Shown here piece by piece: positions 1 through 9,421 of a stretch of DNA of 64,000 nucleotides (position 1 is its first letter; each line of letters begins with the position of its first letter). The translations under genes and the position numbers were made by a program. The notes beneath the pieces are model-generated. The model saw only the letters and a list, made by a program, of their open reading frames with translations. It was not told where the DNA came from and ran no database searches. Source of the DNA: Actimicrobium sp034313845 (GTDB lineage Bacteria; Pseudomonadota; Gammaproteobacteria; Burkholderiales; Burkholderiaceae_D); the NCBI RefSeq assembly GCF_034313845.1, contig NZ_JAVIWN010000003.1. One strand, given 5' to 3'.

Positions 1-546
1 GCGATGCTGGCGCGCGACCTGCGCTGCCCGCTGACCAGCAGCGCCGGACGCTGGTTCGATGCCGCTGCCGGTGCACTCGGCATCAGCGTGCGACAAGGTG
101 CCGAGGCCGAAGCGGCCATCGCACTGGAACGACTGGCCAGTGCTTATCTGACCAGCCACGCCGCACCGGATTGCCGCGATGGCTACGTCATCGATGCGGC
201 CGGTGCGCTCGACTTGCGCCCCGTGCTGGCGCGCCTGTTCGCGCTGGCCGACAGCATTGATCCGAACGCCATCGCCTTCGGTGCAGCATTGTTCCACCTG
301 ACCCTGGTCGATGGTCTGGTCGACTGGATCACGGCCGCTGCCGGCACGCATCACCTGTCCACTGTCGTATTCGGCGGTGGTTGTTTTTTCAATCGCATCC
401 TGGCCGAACGCCTGACGACAGCGCTGCATCATCGCGGTTTGCGTACCTTGCTGCCCGATGTCGTTTCCTGCGGCGATGCCGGACTGGCGTTGGGCCAGAC
501 CTGGGTCGCCAGCCAGCAACTCAAAGAGGTTTCCGTATGTGTCTAG
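1..546 (+). CDS. hypF: Carbamoyltransferase HypF, C-terminal part (5' end outside window)
   Basis: This is the last ~182 codons of HypF, which makes the thiocarbamate from carbamoyl phosphate that becomes the cyanide ligands of the NiFe-hydrogenase active site, handing it to HypE. The visible part is the C-terminal Kae1/TsaD-like region, with the glycine-rich VVFGGGCFFN segment and the SCGDAGLALGQ segment typical of the HypF C-terminus. The reading frame is open to the window edge, so the gene starts upstream. It overlaps hypC by 10 bases, which points to one hyp transcript. The family assignment is firm; the acylphosphatase and zinc-finger domains cannot be seen here. Confidence 0.93.
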   Translation, partial: AMLARDLRCPLTSSAGRWFDAAAGALGISVRQGAEAEAAIALERLASAYLTSHAAPDCRDGYVIDAAGALDLRPVLARLFALADSIDPNAIAFGAALFHLTLVDGLVDWITAAAGTHHLSTVVFGGGCFFNRILAERLTTALHHRGLRTLLPDVVSCGDAGLALGQTWVASQQLKEVSVCV

Positions 547-782
547 CCATTCCCGTGCGCGTCGTCGAAGTCCTGCCGAATCAACGCGCCATCATTGATC
601 TGTCCGGTGTCCGCAAGGAGATTTCGGTCGCGCTGCTCGACAGCGTCGCCGTCGGCGATTACGTGATCCTGCATGTCGGATACGCACTCGGCAAGCTCGA
701 TCCCGAAGAGGCCTTGCAGACACTGGCGCTGTTCGGCGAACTGGCCGCCTTCGAGCAAAATTCGCAGCAGGTGGTCGCATGA
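537..782 (+). CDS. hypC: Hydrogenase maturation chaperone HypC
   Basis: HypC is a small chaperone that binds HypD while the Fe(CN)2CO unit is built and then delivers it to the hydrogenase large-subunit precursor. The 81-residue product starts MCLAIPVRVV; the N-terminal Cys2 is the essential, universally conserved residue of the HypC/HupF family. I chose the ATG at 537 because only this start places Cys2 correctly; the upstream in-frame extension lies inside hypF. It overlaps hypF by 10 bases and hypD by 4 (ATGA), consistent with translational coupling. Confidence 0.95.
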   Translation: MCLAIPVRVVEVLPNQRAIIDLSGVRKEISVALLDSVAVGDYVILHVGYALGKLDPEEALQTLALFGELAAFEQNSQQVVA

Positions 783-1918
783 AATACATCGATGAATTCC
801 GCGATGGTGACATCGCCCGCAAGATCGCCGACCGCATCGCCGCCGAAGTCGATCCAACGCGCCGCTACAGCTTCATGGAATTTTGCGGCGGTCATACCCA
901 TGCGATTTCACGCTACGGTGTCAGCGAACTGTTGCCCGACAACGTGCGCATGGTCCACGGCCCCGGTTGCCCGGTCTGCGTGCTGCCGATCGGTCGCATC
1001 GACCTGGCCATCCAGCTGGCGCTGGAGCGCAACGTGATCGTCTGTACCTACGGCGATACGATGCGGGTACCGGCTTCCGGCGGGCTGTCGCTGATCAAGG
1101 CCAAGGCGCGCGGTGGCGATATCCGCATGGTGTATTCGGCCGCCGATGCGGTGCGTATTGCGCAGGACAATCCGCAGCGCGAAGTGGTGTTTTTCGCGAT
1201 CGGCTTTGAAACCACCACGCCACCAACCGCGCTGGTGATCCGCGAGGCCGCTGCCCTCGACCTGACCAATTTCAGCGTGTTGTGCTGCCATGTGCTGACT
1301 CCGGCGGCGATCACCCACATCCTGGATTCGCCCGAAGTGCGCGAGCTGGGCACGGTGTCCATCGATGGTTTCATTGGTCCGGCACATGTCAGCATCGTCA
1401 TTGGCACTGCGCCCTATGTGCCGTTTGCCGAGGGCTATCGCAAGCCGGTCGTGATTGCCGGCTTCGAGCCGCTCGACGTGATGCAAGCCATCCTGATGCT
1501 GGTCCGCCAGGTCAACGAAGGCCGCTGCGAAGTCGAAAACGAATTCGCTCGCGTCGTCAGCGCCACCGGCAACCTGACCGCACAAGCCATCGTCGCCGAC
1601 GTGTTCGAAGTGCGTCCGACCTTCGAATGGCGCGGCCTCGGCGAAGTGCCCGAGAGCGCGTTGCGCATCCGTCCTGCCTACGCCCGCTTCGATGCCGAAC
1701 TGCGCTACGACCTGCGTTACCGGCCAGTGCCGGACAACAAGGCCTGCGAGTGCGGCGCGATCCTGCGCGGCGTGAAGACCCCGAGCCAGTGCAAGATTTT
1801 CGGCTCCGTCTGCACCCCGGAAAATCCGATGGGATCGTGCATGGTCTCCAGCGAAGGCGCGTGCGCGGCACATTATTCGTACGGGCGTTTCAAGGATATT
1901 GCGCTGGTGTCGGCATGA
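779..1918 (+). CDS. hypD: Hydrogenase maturation protein HypD
   Basis: HypD is the iron-sulfur scaffold on which HypC and HypE assemble the Fe(CN)2CO cofactor of NiFe hydrogenases. The 379-residue protein has the family signatures CGGHTH (near residue 38), GPGCPVC (near 61), the FEXTTPPTA-type segment and a cysteine-rich C-terminal part (CECGAILRG, then CKIFGSVC and CMVSSEGAC) that holds the [4Fe-4S] cluster. Length is normal. The start overlaps the hypC stop (ATGA) and its own stop overlaps the hypE start, so it belongs to a tightly coupled hyp operon. Confidence 0.96.
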   Translation: MKYIDEFRDGDIARKIADRIAAEVDPTRRYSFMEFCGGHTHAISRYGVSELLPDNVRMVHGPGCPVCVLPIGRIDLAIQLALERNVIVCTYGDTMRVPASGGLSLIKAKARGGDIRMVYSAADAVRIAQDNPQREVVFFAIGFETTTPPTALVIREAAALDLTNFSVLCCHVLTPAAITHILDSPEVRELGTVSIDGFIGPAHVSIVIGTAPYVPFAEGYRKPVVIAGFEPLDVMQAILMLVRQVNEGRCEVENEFARVVSATGNLTAQAIVADVFEVRPTFEWRGLGEVPESALRIRPAYARFDAELRYDLRYRPVPDNKACECGAILRGVKTPSQCKIFGSVCTPENPMGSCMVSSEGACAAHYSYGRFKDIALVSA

Positions 1919-2967
1919 GCGCCGAGCCGAAAAAGGACTACGTAAAGCCGCTCGATTTCAGGCACGGTTGCATCGACATGGGCCACGGTGCCGGTGGCAA
2001 GGCGTCCGCGCAATTGATGGAAGAACTGTTCCTCGCCGCCTTCGATAATGCGTGGCTGCGGCAAGGTAATGACCAGGCCGTCTTTGCACCACCGGCCGGA
2101 CGGATGGTGATGGCGACCGATGCACATGTGGTCTCGCCGCTGTTTTTTCCGGGCGGCGATATCGGTTGCCTGTCGGTGCACGGCACCATCAACGATGTCG
2201 CGATGTCGGGTGCGCGACCGCTGTATCTGGCCGCCAGTTTCATCATCGAGGAAGGCTATCCGCTGGCTGACCTCAAGCGCATCGTCGCCTCGATGGCGCA
2301 GGCCGCACGCGAGGCCGGCGTGCCCATCATCACTGGCGACACCAAGGTGGTCGAGCGCGGCAAGGGCGATGGCGTCTTCATCACCACCACCGGCGTTGGC
2401 GTGATCGCCCCGGGCATCGAGATCGACGGCGCGGGCGCGCGACCGGGCGACGTGATCCTGTTGTCGGGCACCATCGGCGACCACGGCGTGGCCATCATGT
2501 CCAAGCGCGAATCGCTGGACTTCGATACCGAAATCGTCTCCGACACGGCCGCGCTGCACGGACTGGTCGCGCACATGCTGGCTGTGGTGCCGGGCGTGCG
2601 CGCGATGCGCGACCCGACTCGCGGGGGACTGGCCACCACGCTCAACGAACTCGCCAAACAATCCGGCGTGGGCATGCTGCTTGATGAAGCGGCGATCCCG
2701 GTCTTGCCGCAGGTCGATGCGGCTTGCGAATTCCTCGGCCTCGATCCGCTGTACGTGGCCAACGAAGGCAAGCTGGTCGCGATCTGTCCGGCGGGCGATG
2801 CCGACCTGCTGCTGGCGACCATGCGCGCGCATCCGCTCGGTGTGAACGCGGCGCGCATCGGCACCGTCACCGACGACCCGCACCGCTTCGTGCAGATGCG
2901 TACCCGCTTCGGTGGCCGGCGCGTGGTCGACTGGCTGTCCGGCGAACAGTTGCCGCGCATATGCTGA
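1915..2967 (+). CDS. hypE: Hydrogenase maturation protein HypE
   Basis: HypE is an AIR-synthase (PurM)-like ATPase that dehydrates the thiocarboxamide on its C-terminal cysteine to a thiocyanate and transfers the cyanide to iron on HypC-HypD. The 350-residue product shows the N-terminal MGHGAGGK motif and ends in PRIC, the carrier cysteine that defines HypE. The ATG at 1915 overlaps the hypD stop; the longer upstream open frame is only an antisense-like extension over hypD. All visible catalytic features are intact. Confidence 0.96.
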   Translation: MSAEPKKDYVKPLDFRHGCIDMGHGAGGKASAQLMEELFLAAFDNAWLRQGNDQAVFAPPAGRMVMATDAHVVSPLFFPGGDIGCLSVHGTINDVAMSGARPLYLAASFIIEEGYPLADLKRIVASMAQAAREAGVPIITGDTKVVERGKGDGVFITTTGVGVIAPGIEIDGAGARPGDVILLSGTIGDHGVAIMSKRESLDFDTEIVSDTAALHGLVAHMLAVVPGVRAMRDPTRGGLATTLNELAKQSGVGMLLDEAAIPVLPQVDAACEFLGLDPLYVANEGKLVAICPAGDADLLLATMRAHPLGVNAARIGTVTDDPHRFVQMRTRFGGRRVVDWLSGEQLPRIC

Positions 2968-3027
2968 GCGGGCGTATGCTGCACCATGCATTTGCTGAAA
3001 GGGCCGCCGCTTGATGAATCCCGCAAC

Positions 3028-4479
3028 ATGACCATCGCCGCTGCGCAGAACCTGCCGATCGTCCTCGTGGTGGACGATGAAACCGGATCGCTGGACGCGA
3101 TCCGGCGCACGCTCGACGAGGAATTCATCGTCCATGTGGCCGGTGGCGCGGACGCGGCGCGGCTGGCGATCGAGCGTACCGAGCCGGCCGTGATCCTGTG
3201 CGACCAGCGCATGCCCGGCACCTCCGGTGTGCAGTTCCTCAAGGAAGTGCGCGAGCGCTGGCCGGATGTAGTGCGCATCATCCTCTCCGGCTACACCGAT
3301 TCCGAAGACATCATTGCCGGCATCAACGACGCCGGGATTTACCAGTTCGTGCTCAAGCCGTGGATGCCGGATCACTTGCTGGACGTGGTGCGCGGCGCGG
3401 TCGAAGTACGCCGTCTGCAACTCGACACGCAACGCCTCGCGATGGAGCTGCGCACCAGCAGCACGGTGCTGCGCGCACGCAGTACCGAAAAGCAGAATGC
3501 GCTGCAATCGACCTTCGATTTCGACCGCATCATCCGCACCGACGGCAGTCCGATGGACCAGTTGTGCGAACTCGCGGCGCGGGTCGCGCGCTACGATTTG
3601 TCGGTGCTGGTGCTGGGCGAATCCGGCAGCGGCAAGGAATTGCTGGCGCGCGCGATTCACTATGCCAGCCCGCGTGCCGGCGGCGTTTTCGTGGTCGAAA
3701 ACTGCGGCGCGATTGCCGACAACCTGCTCGAGTCCGAACTGTTCGGCCACAAGCGTGGTTCCTTCACCGGTGCTTACGAAGACCATGTCGGCATCTTCCA
3801 GCGCGCCGACGGCGGCACCGTGCTGCTTGATGAAATCGGCGATACCTCGTTTGCCTTCCAGATCAAATTGCTGCGTGTATTGCAGGAAGGCGAAATCCGC
3901 CCGGTCGGTGCGACCCGGCCGATCCCGGTGAGCGTGCGCGTGATCGCCGCGACGCACCGCAACCTCGAACACGAAGTCAGCGCCGGCCGCTTCCGGCAAG
4001 ACCTGTATTACCGGCTGGCCGCGATGACGCTGACCATGCCGCCACTGCGCGAACGCCCCGGCGATATCGTGCCGATCGCGCAATCGCTGCTGGCACAAGC
4101 CACGCTGGACATGGGGCTGCCGGTGCGCCATTTTTCGGTCGATGCGATGGCCAGCCTGGTCACGTATCCGTGGCCCGGCAACATCCGCGAACTGCGTAAT
4201 GAAATCGTGCGGGCGCTGGCATTGACGGTCTCGGAAAACATGCAGATCGAGGCGCAGGCATTTTCCGGCAAGGTGCTGCAGGGGCAAGTCAGCACTGCTA
4301 CCAGCGGCGTGCCGCCGACCGGCACGCTGGAAGAACGACTGGCCGTGATCGAAGCGGCCATCCTCAAGGAAACCCTGCTGCGCCTGCGCTGGAACAAGAC
4401 GCGCGTGGCCACCGAACTGGGCTTGTCGCGCGCCGGATTGCGCAACAAGATGATTCGCCTCGGACTGGAGAAAACCTGA
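3028..4479 (+). CDS. hoxA: NtrC-family hydrogenase transcriptional activator HoxA/HupR
   Basis: This is the response regulator that activates sigma-54 promoters of uptake-hydrogenase genes under control of the H2 sensor. The order is: receiver domain (acidic DD near 16-17, phospho-acceptor Asp59 in CDQRMPG, Lys110), AAA+ domain with Walker A GESGSGKE (197-204), GSFTGA loop (244-249) and LLDEIGD Walker B, then a Fis-type helix-turn-helix at the C-terminus. The start at 3028 gives 483 aa, near the usual HoxA size; an ATG at 2986 would add 14 residues and neither has a strong ribosome site. The sigma-54-contacting loop reads GSFTGA rather than GAFTGA. It is followed at once by hoxB (ATGA overlap). 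In the R. eutropha model unphosphorylated HoxA is the active form. Confidence 0.93.
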   Translation: MTIAAAQNLPIVLVVDDETGSLDAIRRTLDEEFIVHVAGGADAARLAIERTEPAVILCDQRMPGTSGVQFLKEVRERWPDVVRIILSGYTDSEDIIAGINDAGIYQFVLKPWMPDHLLDVVRGAVEVRRLQLDTQRLAMELRTSSTVLRARSTEKQNALQSTFDFDRIIRTDGSPMDQLCELAARVARYDLSVLVLGESGSGKELLARAIHYASPRAGGVFVVENCGAIADNLLESELFGHKRGSFTGAYEDHVGIFQRADGGTVLLDEIGDTSFAFQIKLLRVLQEGEIRPVGATRPIPVSVRVIAATHRNLEHEVSAGRFRQDLYYRLAAMTLTMPPLRERPGDIVPIAQSLLAQATLDMGLPVRHFSVDAMASLVTYPWPGNIRELRNEIVRALALTVSENMQIEAQAFSGKVLQGQVSTATSGVPPTGTLEERLAVIEAAILKETLLRLRWNKTRVATELGLSRAGLRNKMIRLGLEKT

Positions 4480-5498
4480 TGGCTCATACCAAACAAGCCG
4501 GTTTCAATGTGCTCTGGCTGCAATCCGGCGGATGCGGCGGATGCAGCATGTCGCTGCTGTGCGCCGATACGCCGGACTTCTATGGCGCGCTCGAAGCGGC
4601 TGATATCAACCTGCTGTGGCACCCGTCGCTGTCGCTCGAAAGCGGTGCTGAAGCGCTGCGCATCCTGCAATCGTGCATCGATGGCACGATCCCGCTGCAT
4701 GCGTTGTGCGTCGAAGGCTCGCTGCTGCGCGGACCGCACGGTACCGGACGTTTTCACATGCTGGCCGGTACTGGCAAACCGATGATCGAGTGGGTGCGGG
4801 CGCTGGCTGCAGTATCGCTGCACACGGTGGCGGTCGGCACCTGCGCCGCGTATGGCGGCATCACCGCCGCTGGCGGCAATCCGACGGATGCCTGCGGCCT
4901 GCAATACGACGGCGACCAGATCGGCGGCCTGCTCGGTGCAGCCTACCGCTCGCGCAGCGGGCTGCCGGTGATCAATGTAGCGGGATGCCCGACCCATCCG
5001 AACTGGGTACTCGAAACGCTGATGGCGCTGGCCGCCGACCTGTTCGCCGAAGGCCAGATCGATGCGCTTGGGCGACCGCGTTTTTATGCTGACCATCTGG
5101 TCCATCACGGTTGCACCCGCAACGAGTTTTACGAATTCAAGGCCAGCGCCGAAAAGCCGTCCGACCTTGGCTGCATGATGGAACACATGGGTTGCAAGGG
5201 CACGCAAGTCCATGCCGATTGCAATACGCGGCCATGGAATGGCGAGGGCTCGTGCACCCGTGGTGGCTATGCCTGCATTGCGTGTACCGAACCGGGTTTT
5301 GAAGAGCCGGGTCATGCGTTTCAGGTCACGCCGAAGATCGCCGGCATTCCGATCGGCTTGCCAACCGACATGCCGAAAGCGTGGTTTGTCGCGTTGGCCT
5401 CGTTGTCCAAATCCGCCACGCCCAAACGCGTGCGCGAGAATGCGGTCGCCGACCACATCGTGGTGGTGCCGGCGATTCGCAAGACGCGGCTGAAGTGA
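4479..5498 (+). CDS. hoxB: Regulatory (H2-sensing) NiFe hydrogenase small subunit HoxB/HupU
   Basis: This is the small, Fe-S-cluster subunit of the cytoplasmic H2-sensing hydrogenase. The 339-residue protein begins directly with the SGGCGGCSMSLLC proximal-cluster motif and has no Tat signal peptide, which separates sensors from exported uptake hydrogenases. Further ligands are seen in GTCAAYGG, AGCPTHP, HHGCTRNEFYEFK and the C-terminal CNTRPW...GYACIACTEPGF region. It overlaps hoxA by one base and precedes hoxC by 24 bases. With HoxC it should sense H2 and signal through HoxJ to HoxA. Confidence 0.94.
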   Translation: MAHTKQAGFNVLWLQSGGCGGCSMSLLCADTPDFYGALEAADINLLWHPSLSLESGAEALRILQSCIDGTIPLHALCVEGSLLRGPHGTGRFHMLAGTGKPMIEWVRALAAVSLHTVAVGTCAAYGGITAAGGNPTDACGLQYDGDQIGGLLGAAYRSRSGLPVINVAGCPTHPNWVLETLMALAADLFAEGQIDALGRPRFYADHLVHHGCTRNEFYEFKASAEKPSDLGCMMEHMGCKGTQVHADCNTRPWNGEGSCTRGGYACIACTEPGFEEPGHAFQVTPKIAGIPIGLPTDMPKAWFVALASLSKSATPKRVRENAVADHIVVVPAIRKTRLK

Positions 5499-5522
5499 GA
5501 ACAAACCTGTGAGGATAACTTC

Positions 5523-6980
5523 ATGAGCCGCCTTGTGGTCGGCCCCTTCAACCGCGTCGAAGGTGACCTCGAAGTCCAGCTCGACGTGGCCGATGGCCGG
5601 GTCCAAAGCGCCCGCGTCAATGCCCCGATGTACCGTGGCTTCGAGCAAATCCTCCTCGGCAAACCGGCCATGGATGCGCTGGTCTACGTGCCGCGCATCT
5701 GCGGGATCTGTTCGGTGTCGCAATCGGTGGCGGCGGCGCGCGCGCTGGCCGATGCGTTCGGGATGACGCCGGCGGCGAACGGCCAGCGCGTCACCAACGT
5801 GATGCTGGCGACCGAAAACCTGGCCGATCACCTGACCCATTTCTACCTGTTCTTCATGCCCGACTTTGCCCGTGCCGTCTACGCAGAACAGCCATGGCAT
5901 GCCGACGTGCAGCAGCGCTTTGCCGCGCAGGAAGGCGCGCATGCACGGCTGGCGCTGGCAGCGCGGCAACGCTGGTTCACGCTGCTCGGCACGCTGGGCG
6001 GCAAGTGGCCGCACACGCATGCAATCCAGCCGGGTGGTTCGTCGCGCGCGGTCGATCCGGGCGAGCGCATCCGCTTGCTGGCCAAGGTGCGCGAATTCCG
6101 CGCCTTCCTCGAACAGACCCTGTTCGCCGCGCCGCTCGAACAGATCGCCGCGCTCGACAGCGAAGCGGCCTTGCAGCAGTGGCACGCATCGGCCGCACCC
6201 GGTCACGGCGACCTGCGTCTGTTCCTGACGCTGGCGTGGCAAACCGGGCTGGACCGGATGGGACCGGGGCCGGGTTTGTACATGTCGAACGGCTCTTATC
6301 CGGACGAGGGCGGTCTGCTGTTCGCGCGCGGCCTGTGGGATGGTGCCGCCGGTCAGCGCGCGCCGCTTGAACCCGTCGGCATCACCGAGGACGCCACCCA
6401 TGCCTGGCTGGCCGATGCCAGCGGTCCGCTGCATCCGGCGCACGGCATGACGCTGCCCGATATCGACAAGCCCGCTGCCTACACCTGGAACAAGGCACCC
6501 CGGCTGGCCGGTCGCGTGCTGGAAACCGGCGCGCTGGCACGCCAGCTGGTCGACGGCCATCCGCTGATTCGTGACGCGGCCGCGCGCTGCGGCGGCACGG
6601 TCTACACACGCGTGCTGGCGCGTCTGCTGGAACTGGCGCTGGTGGTGCCGGCGATGGAGCGGTGGATCAAATCGCTGCAGGTCGATGCGCCGTACTTTGC
6701 CGCCGGGCCGATGCCTGATCACGGCGACGGCATGGGTCTGACCGAAGCGGCGCGCGGCAGTCTCGGGCACTGGGTTTCGGTGCGCAATGGCAAGCTGGCC
6801 AATTACCAGATCATCGCCCCGACCTCGTGGAATTTTTCACCGCGTGATGCCGCTGGCGTACCGGGTGCGCTGGAAGCAGCGCTGGTCGGTGCCGAGGTCC
6901 GGCCGGGCGACGACACGCCAGTGGCGGTCCAGCATATCGTGCGTTCGTTCGATCCCTGCATGGTGTGCACGGTGCACTGA
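5523..6980 (+). CDS. hoxC: Regulatory NiFe hydrogenase large subunit HoxC/HupV
   Basis: This is the NiFe-site subunit of the H2 sensor. Nickel ligands are in RICGICS (Cys60, Cys63) and in the terminal DPCMVC motif. The protein ends DPCMVCTVH with no residues after the histidine, so no maturation protease is needed; this is a hallmark of regulatory hydrogenases. Ile62 inside the CGIC motif and the aromatic FYLFF segment (108-112) fit the narrowed gas channel of O2-tolerant H2 sensors (inference). The 485 aa length is normal. The hoxJ start follows the stop codon directly. Confidence 0.95.
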   Translation: MSRLVVGPFNRVEGDLEVQLDVADGRVQSARVNAPMYRGFEQILLGKPAMDALVYVPRICGICSVSQSVAAARALADAFGMTPAANGQRVTNVMLATENLADHLTHFYLFFMPDFARAVYAEQPWHADVQQRFAAQEGAHARLALAARQRWFTLLGTLGGKWPHTHAIQPGGSSRAVDPGERIRLLAKVREFRAFLEQTLFAAPLEQIAALDSEAALQQWHASAAPGHGDLRLFLTLAWQTGLDRMGPGPGLYMSNGSYPDEGGLLFARGLWDGAAGQRAPLEPVGITEDATHAWLADASGPLHPAHGMTLPDIDKPAAYTWNKAPRLAGRVLETGALARQLVDGHPLIRDAAARCGGTVYTRVLARLLELALVVPAMERWIKSLQVDAPYFAAGPMPDHGDGMGLTEAARGSLGHWVSVRNGKLANYQIIAPTSWNFSPRDAAGVPGALEAALVGAEVRPGDDTPVAVQHIVRSFDPCMVCTVH

Positions 6981-8285
6981 ATGGCGACCACTCCGCTGCC
7001 GCTCGATGGCGTCGACGAAACCATGTGGCTCGACGTGATCCAGAAGATGGATGAAGTCTATTCGCAGCTGGTGCAGGACGAGATCGTGCTGGAAGAAAAA
7101 AACGCCGAGCTGGAAGACTCGCAGCGCTTCATTTTCAGCGTGCTGTCGGCGATGTCGGATGTGCTGATCGCCTGCAATCGCGCCGGTGACATCGAACAAA
7201 CCAATACGGCCTTGCAGAAGCTGGTCGGCCTTGACGAAACGGCGTTGCAGGGCATGCCCGTATCGCGCCTGCTGGCCGATGCCGGCAGCATCGCGGCGAT
7301 CGAACTGGTACTCGCGCAAAGCCAGATGGCCAGCGCCGTGGTCGAACTGAACCTGATCGATGCGCAACATGGCGTGGTGCCGGTCGATGTCAATTGCACG
7401 CGTCGGCGCGACAGCCTCGGCAAGTGCGTCGGCTATGTCTTCGTGGGCCGGCCGATGGGTGAATTGCGGCGCGCTTACGATGAACTGAGTTGCACGCATG
7501 AAGCGCTCAAGCGCACCCAGCAACAATTGCTGCATGCCGAAAAAATGGCCTCGCTGGGCCGCCTGGTGGCCGGTGTCGCGCATGAACTGAACAATCCGAT
7601 CAGCTTCGTGCTGGGCAATGTCCATGCGCTCAAACGCTACAGCGAACGGCTGGCGCAATACGTCGCCGCGCTGCATGCGGGTGACCCGGAGGCTCCTGCG
7701 CTACGAGCCAGGTTGCGTATCGATCACTTGCTGGCCGACTTGCCCTCGCTGATCGACGGCACGCTCGAAGGGGCGCATCGCACCACCGACATCGTCAACG
7801 GCTTGCGACGGTTTTCGGCGGTTGATCGCGAAGAGCGCGTGCCGGTCGATCTCAATGGCGTCATCGAGCGCGCGATCCACTGGATCAGCAAGGGCGGTGC
7901 GCCGCGCTTTACCGCACACTGGACGCCGGGCCCGCCGCTGCTGGTGATGGGCAATGCCGGCAAGCTGTTGCAGGTGCTGATGAACCTGATTACCAATGCC
8001 TGTGATGCGGCGGTCGACGGCGCGCCGGTGCAGCTGGTGATTACTGCGCAAGCGGGTGAGGACGGTGTCACGCTGCGCCTGCATGACAACGGCAGCGGGA
8101 TTGCGGCGGATCATTTGCTGCGCATCTTTGAACCGTTCTTCACGACCAAGCCGGTTGGCAAGGGCACCGGGCTGGGGCTGTCGATCAGCTACGGGATTAT
8201 CGAGCAGCATGGCGGCGTGCTCAGCGCGCGCAATCATCCGGCGGGTGGGGCGGAGTTTGTGATTGTGTTGCCGGGGGTGCGATGA
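6981..8285 (+). CDS. hoxJ: H2-signalling sensor histidine kinase HoxJ/HupT
   Basis: This is a soluble histidine kinase that interacts with the HoxBC hydrogenase and phosphorylates HoxA. The 434 aa hold an N-terminal segment with a PAS domain (about 45-160), an HisKA domain with His201 in VAHELNNPISF, and a HATPase domain with N (NLITNACDA), G1 (DNGSG), F (EPFFTT) and G2 (GTGLGLS) boxes. No transmembrane segment is seen, as expected for HupT/HoxJ. It starts immediately after the hoxC stop and closes the hyp-hox operon; the intergenic tail carries a palindromic repeat. Confidence 0.93.
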   Translation: MATTPLPLDGVDETMWLDVIQKMDEVYSQLVQDEIVLEEKNAELEDSQRFIFSVLSAMSDVLIACNRAGDIEQTNTALQKLVGLDETALQGMPVSRLLADAGSIAAIELVLAQSQMASAVVELNLIDAQHGVVPVDVNCTRRRDSLGKCVGYVFVGRPMGELRRAYDELSCTHEALKRTQQQLLHAEKMASLGRLVAGVAHELNNPISFVLGNVHALKRYSERLAQYVAALHAGDPEAPALRARLRIDHLLADLPSLIDGTLEGAHRTTDIVNGLRRFSAVDREERVPVDLNGVIERAIHWISKGGAPRFTAHWTPGPPLLVMGNAGKLLQVLMNLITNACDAAVDGAPVQLVITAQAGEDGVTLRLHDNGSGIAADHLLRIFEPFFTTKPVGKGTGLGLSISYGIIEQHGGVLSARNHPAGGAEFVIVLPGVR

Positions 8286-8309
8286 ATTGTTGATTATTTA
8301 GGGGCGCTC

Positions 8310-8336
8310 GGTGCAATGCCCTTCGGTTATTGCACC
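8310..8336. repeat. Palindromic intergenic repeat, copy 1
   Basis: A 27-base palindrome with arms GGTGCAAT and ATTGCACC and a CCCTTCGG-type centre that folds into a hairpin. Further copies lie at 14533-14559, 32653-32679 and, interrupted, 21753-21860. It lies between the convergent hoxJ and DMT-transporter genes, where a REP-like element could act in transcript ends. No transposase gene is nearby. Confidence 0.8.
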
Positions 8337-8554
8337 CTTGTATGCTGTTTTTAACGGTTGATTTTGATTAGATTGATGCGGCACTTCGGTCTTCTTGGAT
8401 AGCCGTTCGGAAAAGTGCAGACCAGCGCCATTGGCGTAACCTACGGGATTGGCGGTGTTGGTTTGGGCGCTCGCCTGCCATTATTTGGATGGATCGCTGT
8501 TGATCTTCATTGGCGGCTCGATCGGCGCGGCGGTGGCACTGGTCGCGCGCGGAC

Positions 8555-9421
8555 TTAGACCGGTGCGCGCTTGTTGAACAGTACCAGCGCGATCCCGCCC
8601 AGCATCGCTACGCTGGCCAGCACCAGCCTTGCCGTGAGCGGTTCGTGCAGAAACAGCGTGCCGGCGATAGCGGCCAGCACCGGCACGCTCAGCTGAACCG
8701 ACGCCGCCCGCAGCGCGGTCAGCCCGCGCAGTGCGCCATACCAGGCGGTGTAGCCGATGCCGGATGCCAGCGCCCCCGACAGCACGGCGAACAACACCCC
8801 CATGCCATCGAGATGTTGTCGCGCCAGCAGGACGATAGCTAGTGCGATTGCCATCGGGGCGGCGCGCACGAAATTGCCGGCCGTTTCGCCGGTCGGATTG
8901 GCCACCCCGCGTCCGCGCAGCGAATAGATGCCCCACGCGAAGCCGGCCGCCATCATCAGCAGTGCACCACCGAGTGGCGGTGCTGACAGTCCCGGCAACA
9001 GAAAAATGACCAGTCCGGCCAGCGCGATCAGCAGACCGAGAATCTGACCGGGGCGAAAGCGTTCGCCGGCGCGCAAGCCGGCGGCAATCATCGTTGCTTG
9101 CACCGCACCGAACAGTAGCAGCGCGCCAGTGCCGGTCGACAACGAGACATAGGCAAACGAGAATCCTGCGGCATAGACCATCAACGCCAGTGCCGACAAC
9201 CAGTTGCCACCCAGGCGAGCACCACCCTTGCCAGCCGTCTGCGGGGTTCGTCGCAGCCAGACCAGCAACACCAGCATCAGCGCACCGGAGACCAGCCGGA
9301 TTGCCGTGAAGCTGGCGGCATCAATCCCGGTGCGCTGGAAGGCCAGTCGGCACAACACGGAATTGCCGGCAAAGCACAGCATGGCGAACAGGGTGAGGGC
9401 GGTCAGTCGAAGGGGGGACAT
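8555..9421 (-). CDS. EamA/DMT-superfamily permease
   Basis: This is a ten-helix drug/metabolite transporter with two EamA repeats (about 5-135 and 145-285). The sequence is almost wholly hydrophobic, with short Arg/Lys-bearing loops. EamA proteins mostly export amino acids or other metabolites; the substrate cannot be told from sequence. I favour the ATG at 9421 (288 aa) because an AAGG lies six bases upstream; the ATG at 9427 sits directly against it. It stands alone, divergent from the NEL effector gene and convergent to hoxJ. Confidence 0.85.
   Translation of the reverse strand: MSPLRLTALTLFAMLCFAGNSVLCRLAFQRTGIDAASFTAIRLVSGALMLVLLVWLRRTPQTAGKGGARLGGNWLSALALMVYAAGFSFAYVSLSTGTGALLLFGAVQATMIAAGLRAGERFRPGQILGLLIALAGLVIFLLPGLSAPPLGGALLMMAAGFAWGIYSLRGRGVANPTGETAGNFVRAAPMAIALAIVLLARQHLDGMGVLFAVLSGALASGIGYTAWYGALRGLTALRAASVQLSVPVLAAIAGTLFLHEPLTARLVLASVAMLGGIALVLFNKRAPV

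Noticed and set aside
1873..6770. Very long leftward open frames (804 and 920 codons) opposite hypE-hoxA-hoxB-hoxC
   Set aside because: They are mirror frames of high-GC genes whose rightward products are certain families; their translations are low-complexity (Arg/Gln/His-rich) and match nothing.
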